A stretch of DNA of 64,000 nt, from positions 1 through 64,000 of the forward strand of contig JAKRSC010000031.1 in the NCBI GenBank assembly GCA_022402565.1. Reading direction: 5' to 3'. The DNA is from Hydrotalea sp. Its GTDB lineage: Bacteria > Bacteroidota > Bacteroidia > Chitinophagales > Chitinophagaceae. Positions 27,491 through 36,514 of this stretch are shown one piece after another; the stretch's first letter is position 1, and every line of letters starts with the position of its first letter. Made by a program: the position numbers and the translations under genes. The notes under the pieces are model-generated. The model saw nothing but the letters and a program-made list of their open reading frames with translations, made no database searches and had not been told where the DNA came from.

Positions 27491-30043
27491 TTATTTTGAT
27501 GTTTGTAATTCATGTAGCTTTTTCGTCAATTTTTCTTTTTCGTTACTTTCATTTGTTCTGAAACGCAAAATTGGAAAATTATATTTGTCCAATATTTGGT
27601 CTTTCATTTTATCCTTGTCGGCTTGTTTTGTTCCGTCTTTATGAAATTCAAAGCCATCAACTTCTATTCCAAGAACAGGGGTTTTGCCAAGTTTGTTGTA
27701 AATCAAAAAATCTAAATGCGTCAAAGGGTTTGATGCGTATTTTATTTCTTGTTCGTCTAACTTTGAAAAATCTTTGATAAGCTGTCTAATTGGGAAATGC
27801 AGAAGAACATCATATTTCAAAAACTTTTCGTCTGATAAAACTTGTTTGATTAGACCAAACATTAAATTTTCGCTGTCATACTGCGATACTTTACCTGACT
27901 TGTTAATAATTTTTGCTCGTTCTTCTTCATAACCTTTATACAACAAATCAAAAATTGAGTTTAACTCACTTTGAACAATAGAAAAGTTGTTGTACTCAAT
28001 GTACTTTATCAAGTCTGAAATATTGTTGTCATTTTCACTTTCATTTCCAGTGACAACCAATATTAATTGCTCAACTGCTCGAGAAACAGCTACATTTAAG
28101 CGATTAGGATTATCTGTAAAATCAGAAATGTTGTTGTCAACGGTTGAAAGTATGATAACGTCATTTTCCCTGCCTTGAAATTTATCAACTGTGTCCGCTT
28201 TTATCGAAGTTTCTTGAAATGTTTTTTGTAATGCGTTTGTTTGATTGCGATATGGAGTAACGATGCCTAAATCTACGTTTTCAAGTTTTTCATTTGGTAT
28301 AATTTCCTGCTTTATAATGTCTATTTGTCGCTGGTTCATTCGTTCTCTTGCGTGATTTCCTTTCGGAGTTTTGTAAACAACAAGAGGTTGGCGTTTATCG
28401 GTATATGCTGTATGAACAATAAGTTGGTTGTTATAAAATTTTTTGTTGCAAAATTCTATGATTTTGGGGTGGCAACGATAATGTTCTTTTAAAAGTGTCT
28501 TTGGCACAGTTGGCAGTAATTCCAAAATAGAAGATAACAAACTATGATTTGAATAAGAGTAAGGTTTTTTCAAGTTATAGGAATTAAAAACCATATTTGT
28601 TTTGATTTGCATATCGGTGTCAACTACATTTGGTAGTTGTTTAATGTCGCCAACAATTACCGCTCGTTTGGCACAAGACAAAGCAAGTGCACCCGTTGCC
28701 AAATCAACTTGCGAGGCTTCGTCAATAATTACATAGTCATATAAAAGTTTGTCAGACAAACTCTGTCTTAATGAGTATGTTGTACTCATAATGACAGGGT
28801 AATCCTTGATAAATTCGTTAGATTTATTGCGAAGTTCTGAAATGGTATAGGGTTCTCGCTTTTTCTGATTGTATCGTTTATACAATTCTGCTTTGAGCAA
28901 TTGCATTGACATTTCGGTGTATTCTTTCATTTTGCTGTCAAATGCAAAATTCTCCAAAGAATGTTCTAAAAATTCTATTCTGTTTTCAAGCTCATAAATT
29001 TTGGTTGGATAATACTTTGACTGACAAATAAAAATCATTTCATCAAGTGAATTTGCATAAAATGTTTTATCCTTAATTCCGTACTTCAATCGAAATATAA
29101 ATCTTCTGATAAAGTTTATTTTCTTTCGTTTTTCTCCAAGTATTTCAAGAAAAACCCATAGTTCAAGAATTTTTTCGGCTGTGATATTTCTTTTGAGCTC
29201 TACGTTTTTTTGTATTTTGGTTTTATGCGTTTCTTTAAAATGTTCATATTCTGTTTTCAGATTTTCAATTTGCAGTTTCAGTATTGCCAACTCATTTTTC
29301 TTGTCAAGGTTTTCAGAAAGTTGAGTAACAAGCGTTGATGCATTTTCTTTTATGTCTGCTGTTTGAGTATCGGTTAAATTGAATTTTGATAAGTCGGGAA
29401 TTTCTTTTTGAGAGCCGATGAATTCTTTTTTGTTTTGCGAATTTCCAAGAAGTGCAGCTATAAATTCAATACCGTTCTTTTCAAGTTTTTCATAAACATT
29501 TTTTGTGGCTGAATTATTACTTGAAGCAACAGCAACACTTTGTCCATTTAAAACAGCGTTAGCAATAATATTCAGAATGGTTTGTGTTTTTCCTGTTCCA
29601 GGAGGACCTTCAATTACACTTAAATTATTAGCAAATGCAGTGTTAACCGCATTTCGCTGACTTAAGTTAAAGCCAAACGGGAAAAAATCAGGATTTGCAG
29701 AATTGTTATTATTTGGAGGTAAAGTGCCATTTAAAAGACTTGACAGAACGCAGTTTTCGGGAATTTCAGAAATCCTTTCGTAACTTTTTGCAAGTATGTT
29801 GTCACCTTCTTCTGTTTTTAATCCAACTGTTTCGGCAATTTCTTTTAAGTAATTGAAAACATTAAATGCATTGTCTTCACTAACTGCTGTTCTTACAATT
29901 CTTGCTCTTTTTTTACTATAAGAAAATTCTTTGTTATTGTTTTTGAAAACAACAACGCATCTGTCGCCCTTATATGAATATTTTTCAACTCTGTCGGTTT
30001 CGTCTTTTTCGTCAATGTATATCAGTTCTCTTTTAAGCGACAT
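27491..30043 (-). CDS. SF1 helicase with C-terminal nuclease-like domain
   Basis: This 850-aa protein has a Upf1/Dna2-like superfamily 1 helicase core: Walker A GPPGTGKT at residues 146-153, Walker B VIIDEASQVD, motif III VIVGDIKQLP, motif V VDKFQGRENDVIILS and motif VI LNVAVSRA. The insertion between motifs I and II is long and helical. The last 80 residues (HLDFLIYNKLGKTPVLGIEVDGFEFH) resemble PD-(D/E)xK-type endonuclease domains such as DUF2726/DUF559. It is the largest cassette. Helicase-nuclease proteins of this type occur in defence islands; a defence role is inferred. Confidence 0.85.
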   Translation of the reverse strand: MSLKRELIYIDEKDETDRVEKYSYKGDRCVVVFKNNNKEFSYSKKRARIVRTAVSEDNAFNVFNYLKEIAETVGLKTEEGDNILAKSYERISEIPENCVLSSLLNGTLPPNNNNSANPDFFPFGFNLSQRNAVNTAFANNLSVIEGPPGTGKTQTILNIIANAVLNGQSVAVASSNNSATKNVYEKLEKNGIEFIAALLGNSQNKKEFIGSQKEIPDLSKFNLTDTQTADIKENASTLVTQLSENLDKKNELAILKLQIENLKTEYEHFKETHKTKIQKNVELKRNITAEKILELWVFLEILGEKRKKINFIRRFIFRLKYGIKDKTFYANSLDEMIFICQSKYYPTKIYELENRIEFLEHSLENFAFDSKMKEYTEMSMQLLKAELYKRYNQKKREPYTISELRNKSNEFIKDYPVIMSTTYSLRQSLSDKLLYDYVIIDEASQVDLATGALALSCAKRAVIVGDIKQLPNVVDTDMQIKTNMVFNSYNLKKPYSYSNHSLLSSILELLPTVPKTLLKEHYRCHPKIIEFCNKKFYNNQLIVHTAYTDKRQPLVVYKTPKGNHARERMNQRQIDIIKQEIIPNEKLENVDLGIVTPYRNQTNALQKTFQETSIKADTVDKFQGRENDVIILSTVDNNISDFTDNPNRLNVAVSRAVEQLILVVTGNESENDNNISDLIKYIEYNNFSIVQSELNSIFDLLYKGYEEERAKIINKSGKVSQYDSENLMFGLIKQVLSDEKFLKYDVLLHFPIRQLIKDFSKLDEQEIKYASNPLTHLDFLIYNKLGKTPVLGIEVDGFEFHKDGTKQADKDKMKDQILDKYNFPILRFRTNESNEKEKLTKKLHELQTSK

Positions 30044-30100
30044 TTTCCGATGTTATTTTTAGCTGATTTCTGTTTTAAGTGCTGTGTCATCTTTGGGTAA

Positions 30101-30308
30101 CCGGTAACTTTCCGCAGCTTGGCGATGTGGCGGAATTTGTAAAACTGTCAGCCAGTTACGAAAGTTGAATAAAGTTAGTTAGTTGATGATTACAAAATTC
30201 AGGTCAGCTGCGTTCCCTCAAGCTAGGAATAAAAGTTGCCACATGTACCAAAGTTGATGATTGCGTTTCAGTCCGCCGACATAACGCCAAACCCTTTGTG
30301 TGTGCGTT
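30101..30308 (-). repeat. attC-like site 2 (after FlbD-like cassette)
   Basis: CTTGGCGATGTGGCGGA (30118-30134) faces TCCGCC (30272-30277), ACAT and GCCAA (30286-30290) in inverted order, giving a long hairpin with extra bases. It lies between the small gene at 30414 and the helicase start. The core sequences at its ends are degenerate. Confidence 0.6.
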
Positions 30309-30413
30309 CGTACATCTAATCTTATGTATATTCAAAGTCAAATAAAAATTATGTTTGTATAATAAACACTCAAAAAATAATAGCTTTATGATTATACGAC
30401 TTGATTTAATATG

Positions 30414-30620
30414 CTAAGTATTTCTGTTAGTGTCTTTAATTAATTTTTTGATTTCCTCAACTGTTTCGCATACTTCGATTCCATGAGTATTGTCATCTGT
30501 AAGTACAATTATGCTATTGATTGTTTTTTTTTCGTGTCCTTTTGGAAAATAAATTACCGATATTTTGTCAATTGCTATCAAAACATTATCGTCTATTCTA
30601 GTAAGCTGAATGAATTTCAT
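30414..30620 (-). CDS. Small FlbD/SwrD-like protein
   Basis: This 68-aa protein begins MKFIQLTRIDDNVLIAIDKISVIYF and continues with a strand INSIIVLTDDNTHGIEV and a helix CETVEEIKKLIKD. The layout (ligand-like LTR, two strands, final helix) resembles the FlbD/SwrD small-protein family. It forms its own cassette. Function unknown. Confidence 0.55.
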   Translation of the reverse strand: MKFIQLTRIDDNVLIAIDKISVIYFPKGHEKKTINSIIVLTDDNTHGIEVCETVEEIKKLIKDTNRNT

Positions 30621-30828
30621 AAACTATAATTTTAATGTCAATTAGAATATAATAACATATTTTATTATTGTCTTAGTATACAGATTCCAACAATAATTTA
30701 AAGTATCTTAATAATCTTTTTGTAATTTGTTATTTATCCCTTGGATTTGTAAATTAAGTTTCAAATATTTAGTTAATCTTAGCTTGAAGAAAATACTGAG
30801 ATAAATTAATATTTTACTATTGTATGAC

Positions 30829-31026
30829 GCACAACGTTCGAGTATTTGCGAAGGCAGGGAATTCATTGATTGTCCAGCCCGGTACAAATGCCTCTTTAAA
30901 ATATGTTATTGAAGTTATGAACTAAAGCTGAACGTTGAACGTCGAGCCTGAACCGCTGCTGATACTTGCACATAGTTGATGTTACATTGTCCAGCCCTGC
31001 TTTTGCAAATACTTTTGTTATGTGCA
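30829..31026 (-). repeat. attC-like site 3 (after 737-aa cassette)
   Basis: GCACAAC...AGTATTTGCGAAGGCAGGG (30829-30859) faces CCCTGC (30995-31000), TTTTGCAAATACT and GTTATGTGC (to 31025). Nearly 25 positions pair, with a few extra-helical bases. An internal direct repeat ATTGTCCAGCCC-like occurs near 30870 and 30987. This is the clearest long stem in the array and it lies 12 bp past the gene stop. Confidence 0.75.
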
Positions 31027-31038
31027 TACCCTTTTCTG

Positions 31039-33252
31039 TCAAGACATTAAACTTTTTAATTCTTCGTCAAGGAATAACTTTACAGACTTTCTATTTCGTA
31101 CTGATGGGTCTGACTTCAACTTCTCTGAAAGTCTAGCTAGGATTGATGTTAGTCTCTCAGGATTTTTTGATGCATGTTCTGCAATACGCTCTTGTACAAA
31201 ATCAGTTACTTCTTGTGGAAGATGAAAACTGAGATTTACGCCAAGTAAACTTGGGAAAACCTCTTTATATAGTTTGTCAATTTCTTGCTTTTTTGGTGCA
31301 AGAGCAATATGATTGTAAAGAAAGTCAGGTCTGATATAACAACTTACAGGATACTTGTCACCGAATAATTCTGATACAGCCTTATATGTAGTTGAGTCCT
31401 TTGAAAGCCACCAAGTTTTATAACCAAATATTCCAGAGGAAGCTGTTTCATTATTTTTTTCCCTTAATTTATAAATGGAAAGAATAATTTTCGAATCTGT
31501 TTCGGCTTTTTTAGGGCTTTTATTTTCTTGCAATCTCTCTGTAAGTTTCAAATGCTCTTCTTCAGAAATTGATATCTTTAAAGACTCGTCATTGAAATAG
31601 TTTATTCCAAATTCAGATTTTAAATAGATAATTAAGTCATCTTTAACAGTCTTTAAGTCGGGGTCAATGAAATTACTTAAGAAGTCGTCAAATGAGTATA
31701 CCTTTTTCTGGGACTTTGCATAAAAATAAGCCCTAATCATAATCTCATCAATGTAAAGAGTCTCTGCTTCACTGTTTAAATATATAGTTTCATTATGTTG
31801 AAATAATTTCTCGTATTTATTCCTCAGCATGTAAAAGTGATGCTTTAATTCATCAATAATTGCATCAGAGATATAAAGTCTTATTCCTGTTTGCTGAGCT
31901 CCCTTTAATAAATTCCAATGCCTTCTATTTTCAGGAGTTAAATAATATTCAGACAAAGCGGGAATCAAAATTGAAGTACAGACATAAACAATCATTTTTG
32001 AAGCCATTGACTCAAAATATGTTGCAATTTGTGGGTTCCATTGCAAAAGGAACATCATCATATAGGTATTCGAAAGACTTTTAAAGTATTTCTTTTGTTC
32101 AATAGTTCCATTATAAATAATGTCTCTTAGAGCCATTAATAATGCAGTTTTAACCAATTCTTTATTTCTGTCAACCACTGAACTCTCATCAACAACTCTG
32201 CTAATTATCTCTTGTAGGTCCTTTTCAATTACTTGTTGGCTTTTACCATGTAAGATATAATTTGAAAACTCTAAACCTTGCTGATAAAATATTTTATGAA
32301 TAGTTTCATCAATCAATTTTGCTAGATTTCTCACAACAATATCGCCATCTTGAAAATATTTTTTTATAACGGATGAAGTTTGAGTATAAAAATTATCCAA
32401 TAGCTGTTCATCGGCTAAATTCCTATTGTGAATTTCCAGACGAGTATCATATGGAAGACAATAACTATTTATTGGTACGTGGTGATTTATTTTACGAGGC
32501 TTAGTTGATAATACAATTAAACGTTTTTCAATAGTTTCATCAAGTATTTTAGGGTCAAACTTTACATATTTTCTGATGCTTTCAAAAAGTTCTGTTTTTG
32601 TTTTAAATATCTTTTTGTCAGGGTCGGTGCCTTCTAGTCCAAAGAGTATTAAAGTATCTGCAAGCAAATCATCTAACTTCAAATCATTTCTTTGCGTTTC
32701 TAATTGCTGACGTAAAAAAACAAAGAGTCTCGAATCATTTGCTAAATCACTAACAACATATGACTTGCCTGGTTTACTGAATTCGTGTAAGTAACTATCT
32801 ATAAAAGTATAATAAGCATTAACTGTTGCTTGAGAATAGTTGGCATAACTTACAAGCCAGTTTTGGTCAAATATTTTGATGTGCTTTTTAAATTTATCAA
32901 ACAGGGAATCAATTAGAGTGTCTTTATTCAGAACAATTCGATTAGTAACATATGTTATAGATTCAAAAGAAATTTTATTGTCTATGAGTTTTTGTATTGA
33001 AGTTTCAAGTTTATTAGCTGAATTTATTTCAGTTGAAAGTTGATAAATCACTTTATCAAAGCCTTTTTGGTGATAGATATACTGTAAGCCGTCTATGCCT
33101 TTGTCTTTGACGCCACCTACAGGCATAAACTCGTAACCAAGTGTCGCATTCAGAAAACTCAATCCAAAGTTTTCAAATACAAAACCATCATCAATTTGAT
33201 TCATAGCGAATCTGAATCCTTCAGTATTTAGTGGTTCTCTTTCGTAAGCCAT
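31039..33252 (-). CDS. Restriction-nuclease-like cassette protein
   Basis: This 737-aa protein has an N-terminal region (residues 20-90) resembling the Mrr/PD-(D/E)xK fold: FENFGLSFL, then GGVKDKGIDGLQYIYH and KVIYQLSTE, where the usual lysine is Q. The middle and C-terminal parts are helical without motifs I can name; GIRLYISDAIIDELKHHFY looks PIN-like. It may be a nuclease effector with a sensor region. It is bounded by TGCACATAAC (33317-33326) and GTTATGTGCA (31017-31026), a perfect cassette-end pair. Confidence 0.6.
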   Translation of the reverse strand: MAYEREPLNTEGFRFAMNQIDDGFVFENFGLSFLNATLGYEFMPVGGVKDKGIDGLQYIYHQKGFDKVIYQLSTEINSANKLETSIQKLIDNKISFESITYVTNRIVLNKDTLIDSLFDKFKKHIKIFDQNWLVSYANYSQATVNAYYTFIDSYLHEFSKPGKSYVVSDLANDSRLFVFLRQQLETQRNDLKLDDLLADTLILFGLEGTDPDKKIFKTKTELFESIRKYVKFDPKILDETIEKRLIVLSTKPRKINHHVPINSYCLPYDTRLEIHNRNLADEQLLDNFYTQTSSVIKKYFQDGDIVVRNLAKLIDETIHKIFYQQGLEFSNYILHGKSQQVIEKDLQEIISRVVDESSVVDRNKELVKTALLMALRDIIYNGTIEQKKYFKSLSNTYMMMFLLQWNPQIATYFESMASKMIVYVCTSILIPALSEYYLTPENRRHWNLLKGAQQTGIRLYISDAIIDELKHHFYMLRNKYEKLFQHNETIYLNSEAETLYIDEIMIRAYFYAKSQKKVYSFDDFLSNFIDPDLKTVKDDLIIYLKSEFGINYFNDESLKISISEEEHLKLTERLQENKSPKKAETDSKIILSIYKLREKNNETASSGIFGYKTWWLSKDSTTYKAVSELFGDKYPVSCYIRPDFLYNHIALAPKKQEIDKLYKEVFPSLLGVNLSFHLPQEVTDFVQERIAEHASKNPERLTSILARLSEKLKSDPSVRNRKSVKLFLDEELKSLMS

Positions 33253-33322
33253 GTTTATTAATTTGTAAAGTAAATTATCGAATTAACTGTGATTTGTGTA
33301 GGGTGTCAAATAGGGTTGCACA

Positions 33323-33490
33323 TAACTCATTAATATGTGTAATAACAATCCAATTACTTAAGTTCATTCATTGATTATATCAATGAGTTAGTGCTATCCA
33401 AATTTAAAGATTCATTAGAACAATATGAAATAGAAGTAAAGAAGCACACAGGAAAAGGCAAATGCCAGGAAGGATAAGCTTTGCGGGTCG
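33323..33490. repeat. Dispersed repeat C
   Basis: It carries TAACTCATTAATAT (33323-33336) and ATATCAATGAGTTA (33377-33390), an inverted repeat with one mismatch, followed by CAAATTTA (33399-33406), which is TAAATTTG on the minus strand, and a segment shared with A, B and D. Confidence 0.7.
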
Positions 33491-33593
33491 AACCAAAGGG
33501 ATTTGTGTTTTACTAAATCAAATAAATGATTAGACAAACATTCGTTTCCCCAATTAACTTGACAGATAAATTGCCATTACAGAGAATGAATTA

Positions 33594-34715
33594 TTATTTC
33601 CCTATAAACTTTAAAATAGCAGTTATGCTAGAATCACTTTTAGTTTCAATTCTACTTTTTATGATTCCGTTTTTATCAATTAAAAGCACTAATGGAATGC
33701 CGTTTACATAAAAATCTCTCATTACAGATGGCATTCTAAGATGAATATAATTGTCTAGATTGTGTTTTCTAATTCCTCTTTTCCAATCATCTTCTGATTC
33801 ATCTATTGAAAGGAAAAATATTTTACATAGACTTGTATCTAGTTCATTATAAGCAGGAATTAATTCTTCAAATTCTTCAATACATGGTATGCACCAACTC
33901 GCCCAAAAATGTATAATGATATTAGACTTATATAGATAATCTTCAAGTTCAAATGTTTGGCTATTAACATCTATGGATTTAATATTGAACATTTTGTTAT
34001 TTGGACCTGATCTTACAATAAGATCAATTTGACTTTTTATACCCCTTGCTGAAAAGGTATTTCTAATTGAATCAGAAAGAATATTATAAAGTTTTACAAC
34101 CTCTGTAAAATCTAGTTTATCAACCAAAGTCTTTAAAAAATATAATGACAAGTATGAATTAGGATTATCCTTAATATAAGTCAATTGATTTTGAAGCTCC
34201 ATAAACTGAAGTTGCTTTTTTTGTGTTGAATAGTATACACTTTTAATACTATCGTCAAAGGACTTACTTGCTTTGCTATAAAAGAACTTCATTAATGAAT
34301 CAACAGTTGAAATGCTATCTTCAATATTGTTAAATCTAATTCTAAAGGCTTCGAATTCATTTTGGGTTACTAGACCGATGTGTTTAAATGTTTTAAATCT
34401 ATTTTCTTGAAGATAAATTTTTGATATTCCAGGATCTAAAAAAAGGCTTACTTGGTTTTTTCCATTATAACTTCTGTCCTTTTTTTCGGCAAAAAGATCA
34501 ACCATTTGGGGTTCATTTATTTCACCAGAGAAGTAAAATGTATTGTTCTTAATGTATGAGGTATCCCTTATATATGTATTGTTTGAATTCCAATATTCTA
34601 AAACAACATATTTGATAGTACCACTTGTGAGTGTTCCAATAAGCGAAAATTTATTAGATGCAACTGATGGAATAATCGATATGAGTGTTATAGAATACAG
34701 AAAAAAGTACTTCAT
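33594..34715 (-). CDS. TlpA-like thiol-disulfide reductase 1
   Basis: This 373-aa exported protein has a signal peptide (residues 1-20), an N-terminal DUF4369-like beta domain, a helical linker, and a C-terminal thioredoxin-fold domain with C-I-P-C in IIIHFWASWCIPCIEEF. Such proteins act in the periplasm on disulfides. It is paralogous to the gene at 35020 and near a C39 peptidase remnant. In Bacteroidota this combination often accompanies secreted peptide clusters. Confidence 0.8.
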   Translation of the reverse strand: MKYFFLYSITLISIIPSVASNKFSLIGTLTSGTIKYVVLEYWNSNNTYIRDTSYIKNNTFYFSGEINEPQMVDLFAEKKDRSYNGKNQVSLFLDPGISKIYLQENRFKTFKHIGLVTQNEFEAFRIRFNNIEDSISTVDSLMKFFYSKASKSFDDSIKSVYYSTQKKQLQFMELQNQLTYIKDNPNSYLSLYFLKTLVDKLDFTEVVKLYNILSDSIRNTFSARGIKSQIDLIVRSGPNNKMFNIKSIDVNSQTFELEDYLYKSNIIIHFWASWCIPCIEEFEELIPAYNELDTSLCKIFFLSIDESEDDWKRGIRKHNLDNYIHLRMPSVMRDFYVNGIPLVLLIDKNGIIKSRIETKSDSSITAILKFIGK

Positions 34716-35019
34716 AATAAAAGATTTTGGATAAAGTAGCCTAGCAAAACTTACAATAATGAAAATAGTATTTTGATTTTAAAAATAGTCCGATTTAATG
34801 CTACTTGCTGGATAGGAACAGTGAAATGCCAGGAAGGGGGAGCTAAGTGTGTGGCTCTGGCTTTTGCTGAACGGTAGTGTGGAGGCGGGAATGCTCTTTA
34901 ATCAACCCTTTTTTGGATTAGATAGCTTTAAGGAATAGGTTCCAGCGTTGGCACATTGAATTTAATTGGAAAGCAAATGACTGGGTTAAAAAATTAGAAA
35001 TGATTCTATAGGATAGTCT
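34716..35019. other. Gap with fragments of dispersed repeats
   Basis: No gene is visible. The stretch contains GAAATGCCAGGAAGG (like part of repeats A-C) and a GGCTTTTGCTGAACGG segment similar to one near 37540. It appears to be debris of the dispersed elements. Confidence 0.4.
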
Positions 35020-36168
35020 TTACTTTTTTAGAAGTTCTAAAATTGTCATAATTCTTTCTTCTGATAGTCCTCCATATGTGACTTCAATAATTTTCAAATC
35101 TTTATCCAAAAAATATGTAGTGGGAAAAACCTGAATGTTATATAAGTCGTTTATAGTTTTTTTACTGTTAGGAGTAATATAATCGTTTAAAATATTTATA
35201 TGAGCTTGCATTTGTAATCTATTAATCAAAGATAACCAAAGACTTTGTTTATCACGATCATCTGCTACTGTAATCAATACTAAATTTGTATCTATATTGT
35301 TATTTAAAACTCTATTCATTAAGGTAAATTGCTCTAAACACGGTTTACACCAAGTAGCCCAAAAATCTATAATTATATTTTTTCCAAGGTAGTCGTTAAG
35401 TGTAATTATATTTCCATTTACATCAATCCCCCTAAAATTTTGGGCTTTCATTCCTTTAATAAGTTTAGTGCTTCTTCTTTCAATTTGATCTTTCAATTGT
35501 AACCCATAAAATGACTCCTTATTCCGTAAATTAAGCTTATCATATATCAACTCAAGTGAATCCAAACTTAATTTATTATAATAACCTTGAAGCTTGAAAA
35601 CAGTAACATAAGAATTAGGATATTTAAAGAAAAATTCCAAATCAGATGTTACTTTATCAGTTCTGGCTTGAAGATTTATTTTAAGTTCTTGTTCCTTATG
35701 TAAAATCGAGTCTTTTGATTGAATTTTCTCAATTTCTGATTGACGCCTTATCTCAACTTTTTCATGCTGCTCTAACAATTGTGCGTATTCATTATTTGTA
35801 TTAGAATTAATAGCTTTCTTTATGCGAAATTGAGTACTTTTTGTTGTAATAAAGACCTCATATTTACCTTTCTCAATTATAAAACTGCTATAAGATTTAT
35901 CAATTTCATTTCCTGGAATTAATTTTATAAAGCCTACACTTTTGTAATGAATTTTCCCATTAAATGTACAAACATTATTTTTTACTATTGAACTATCATA
36001 AACAGGCTTATTTAGAATATCACTGTAATAAGTAAGATAAACTTTACCGATGAATACTGAATCGAAATTTACTTTAACTGAAAAGATATTGCTAGCTTGA
36101 GAAAAGGATAGCATCCAATTACTACTCAAAAAATACATAAATACGATGAGAAATGTTTTATAAAACAT
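35020..36168 (-). CDS. TlpA-like thiol-disulfide reductase 2
   Basis: This 382-aa protein has a signal peptide, an N-terminal DUF4369-like domain, a charged helical middle and a thioredoxin domain with C-K-P-C in IIIDFWATWCKPCLEQF. It is a paralogue of the gene at 33594 with low overall identity. It lies directly downstream of a broken C39 peptidase gene on the same strand. Confidence 0.8.
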   Translation of the reverse strand: MFYKTFLIVFMYFLSSNWMLSFSQASNIFSVKVNFDSVFIGKVYLTYYSDILNKPVYDSSIVKNNVCTFNGKIHYKSVGFIKLIPGNEIDKSYSSFIIEKGKYEVFITTKSTQFRIKKAINSNTNNEYAQLLEQHEKVEIRRQSEIEKIQSKDSILHKEQELKINLQARTDKVTSDLEFFFKYPNSYVTVFKLQGYYNKLSLDSLELIYDKLNLRNKESFYGLQLKDQIERRSTKLIKGMKAQNFRGIDVNGNIITLNDYLGKNIIIDFWATWCKPCLEQFTLMNRVLNNNIDTNLVLITVADDRDKQSLWLSLINRLQMQAHINILNDYITPNSKKTINDLYNIQVFPTTYFLDKDLKIIEVTYGGLSEERIMTILELLKK

Positions 36169-36188
36169 ATAGTACTAGTTCATTTTCC

Positions 36189-36305
36189 TTAACTTTTACA
36201 AGTCAAACTAACATAATATTGATCTACAGGATTTCCTCCGCCATTAGTAAAATACTCAAATAAGTATGAAGGCTTACATATCCTTGCAAATATGAATTGA
36301 AACAT
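36189..36305 (-). CDS. 38-aa peptide, possible secreted-peptide remnant
   Basis: The frame runs from an ATG at 36305 to a TAA at 36189 and overlaps the broken C39 gene in another frame. The C-terminal part (NGGGNPVDQYYVSLTCKS) looks peptide-like, with a Gly run and a C-terminal Cys. It may be a small exported peptide or the frameshifted tail of the neighbouring gene. The assignment is speculative. Confidence 0.2.
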   Translation of the reverse strand: MFQFIFARICKPSYLFEYFTNGGGNPVDQYYVSLTCKS

Positions 36306-36499
36306 TTAGCACATTTCACATTTGTTGTTTCGACAAAGTAGTACCAATAAAACATGCACCCTCTTTTACTACTCGCTGCTGCATTTCGAATGCTACTTGT
36401 ATTATGATTTTTGCCATAAAATTTAGCAATAATTCGTAAACAAGTTGAGCTGCAATCCACGGTATTAAGTTGATGGTAGTAAGGGAAAATAATACGCAT
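36224..36499 (-). pseudogene. Broken C39 peptidase (bacteriocin exporter N-terminus)
   Basis: The first 45 residues (FPYYHQLNTVDCSSTCLRIIAKFYGK) match the N-terminus of peptidase C39 domains of PCAT-type ABC exporters, including the catalytic Cys region, usually DCGPTCL and here DCSSTCL. After about residue 45 the sequence no longer resembles the family and the frame stops at 91 aa; a full exporter has about 700. It is a truncated, probably frameshifted remnant. Confidence 0.65.
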
Positions 36500-36514
36500 A
36501 AATATTAAGATGCT

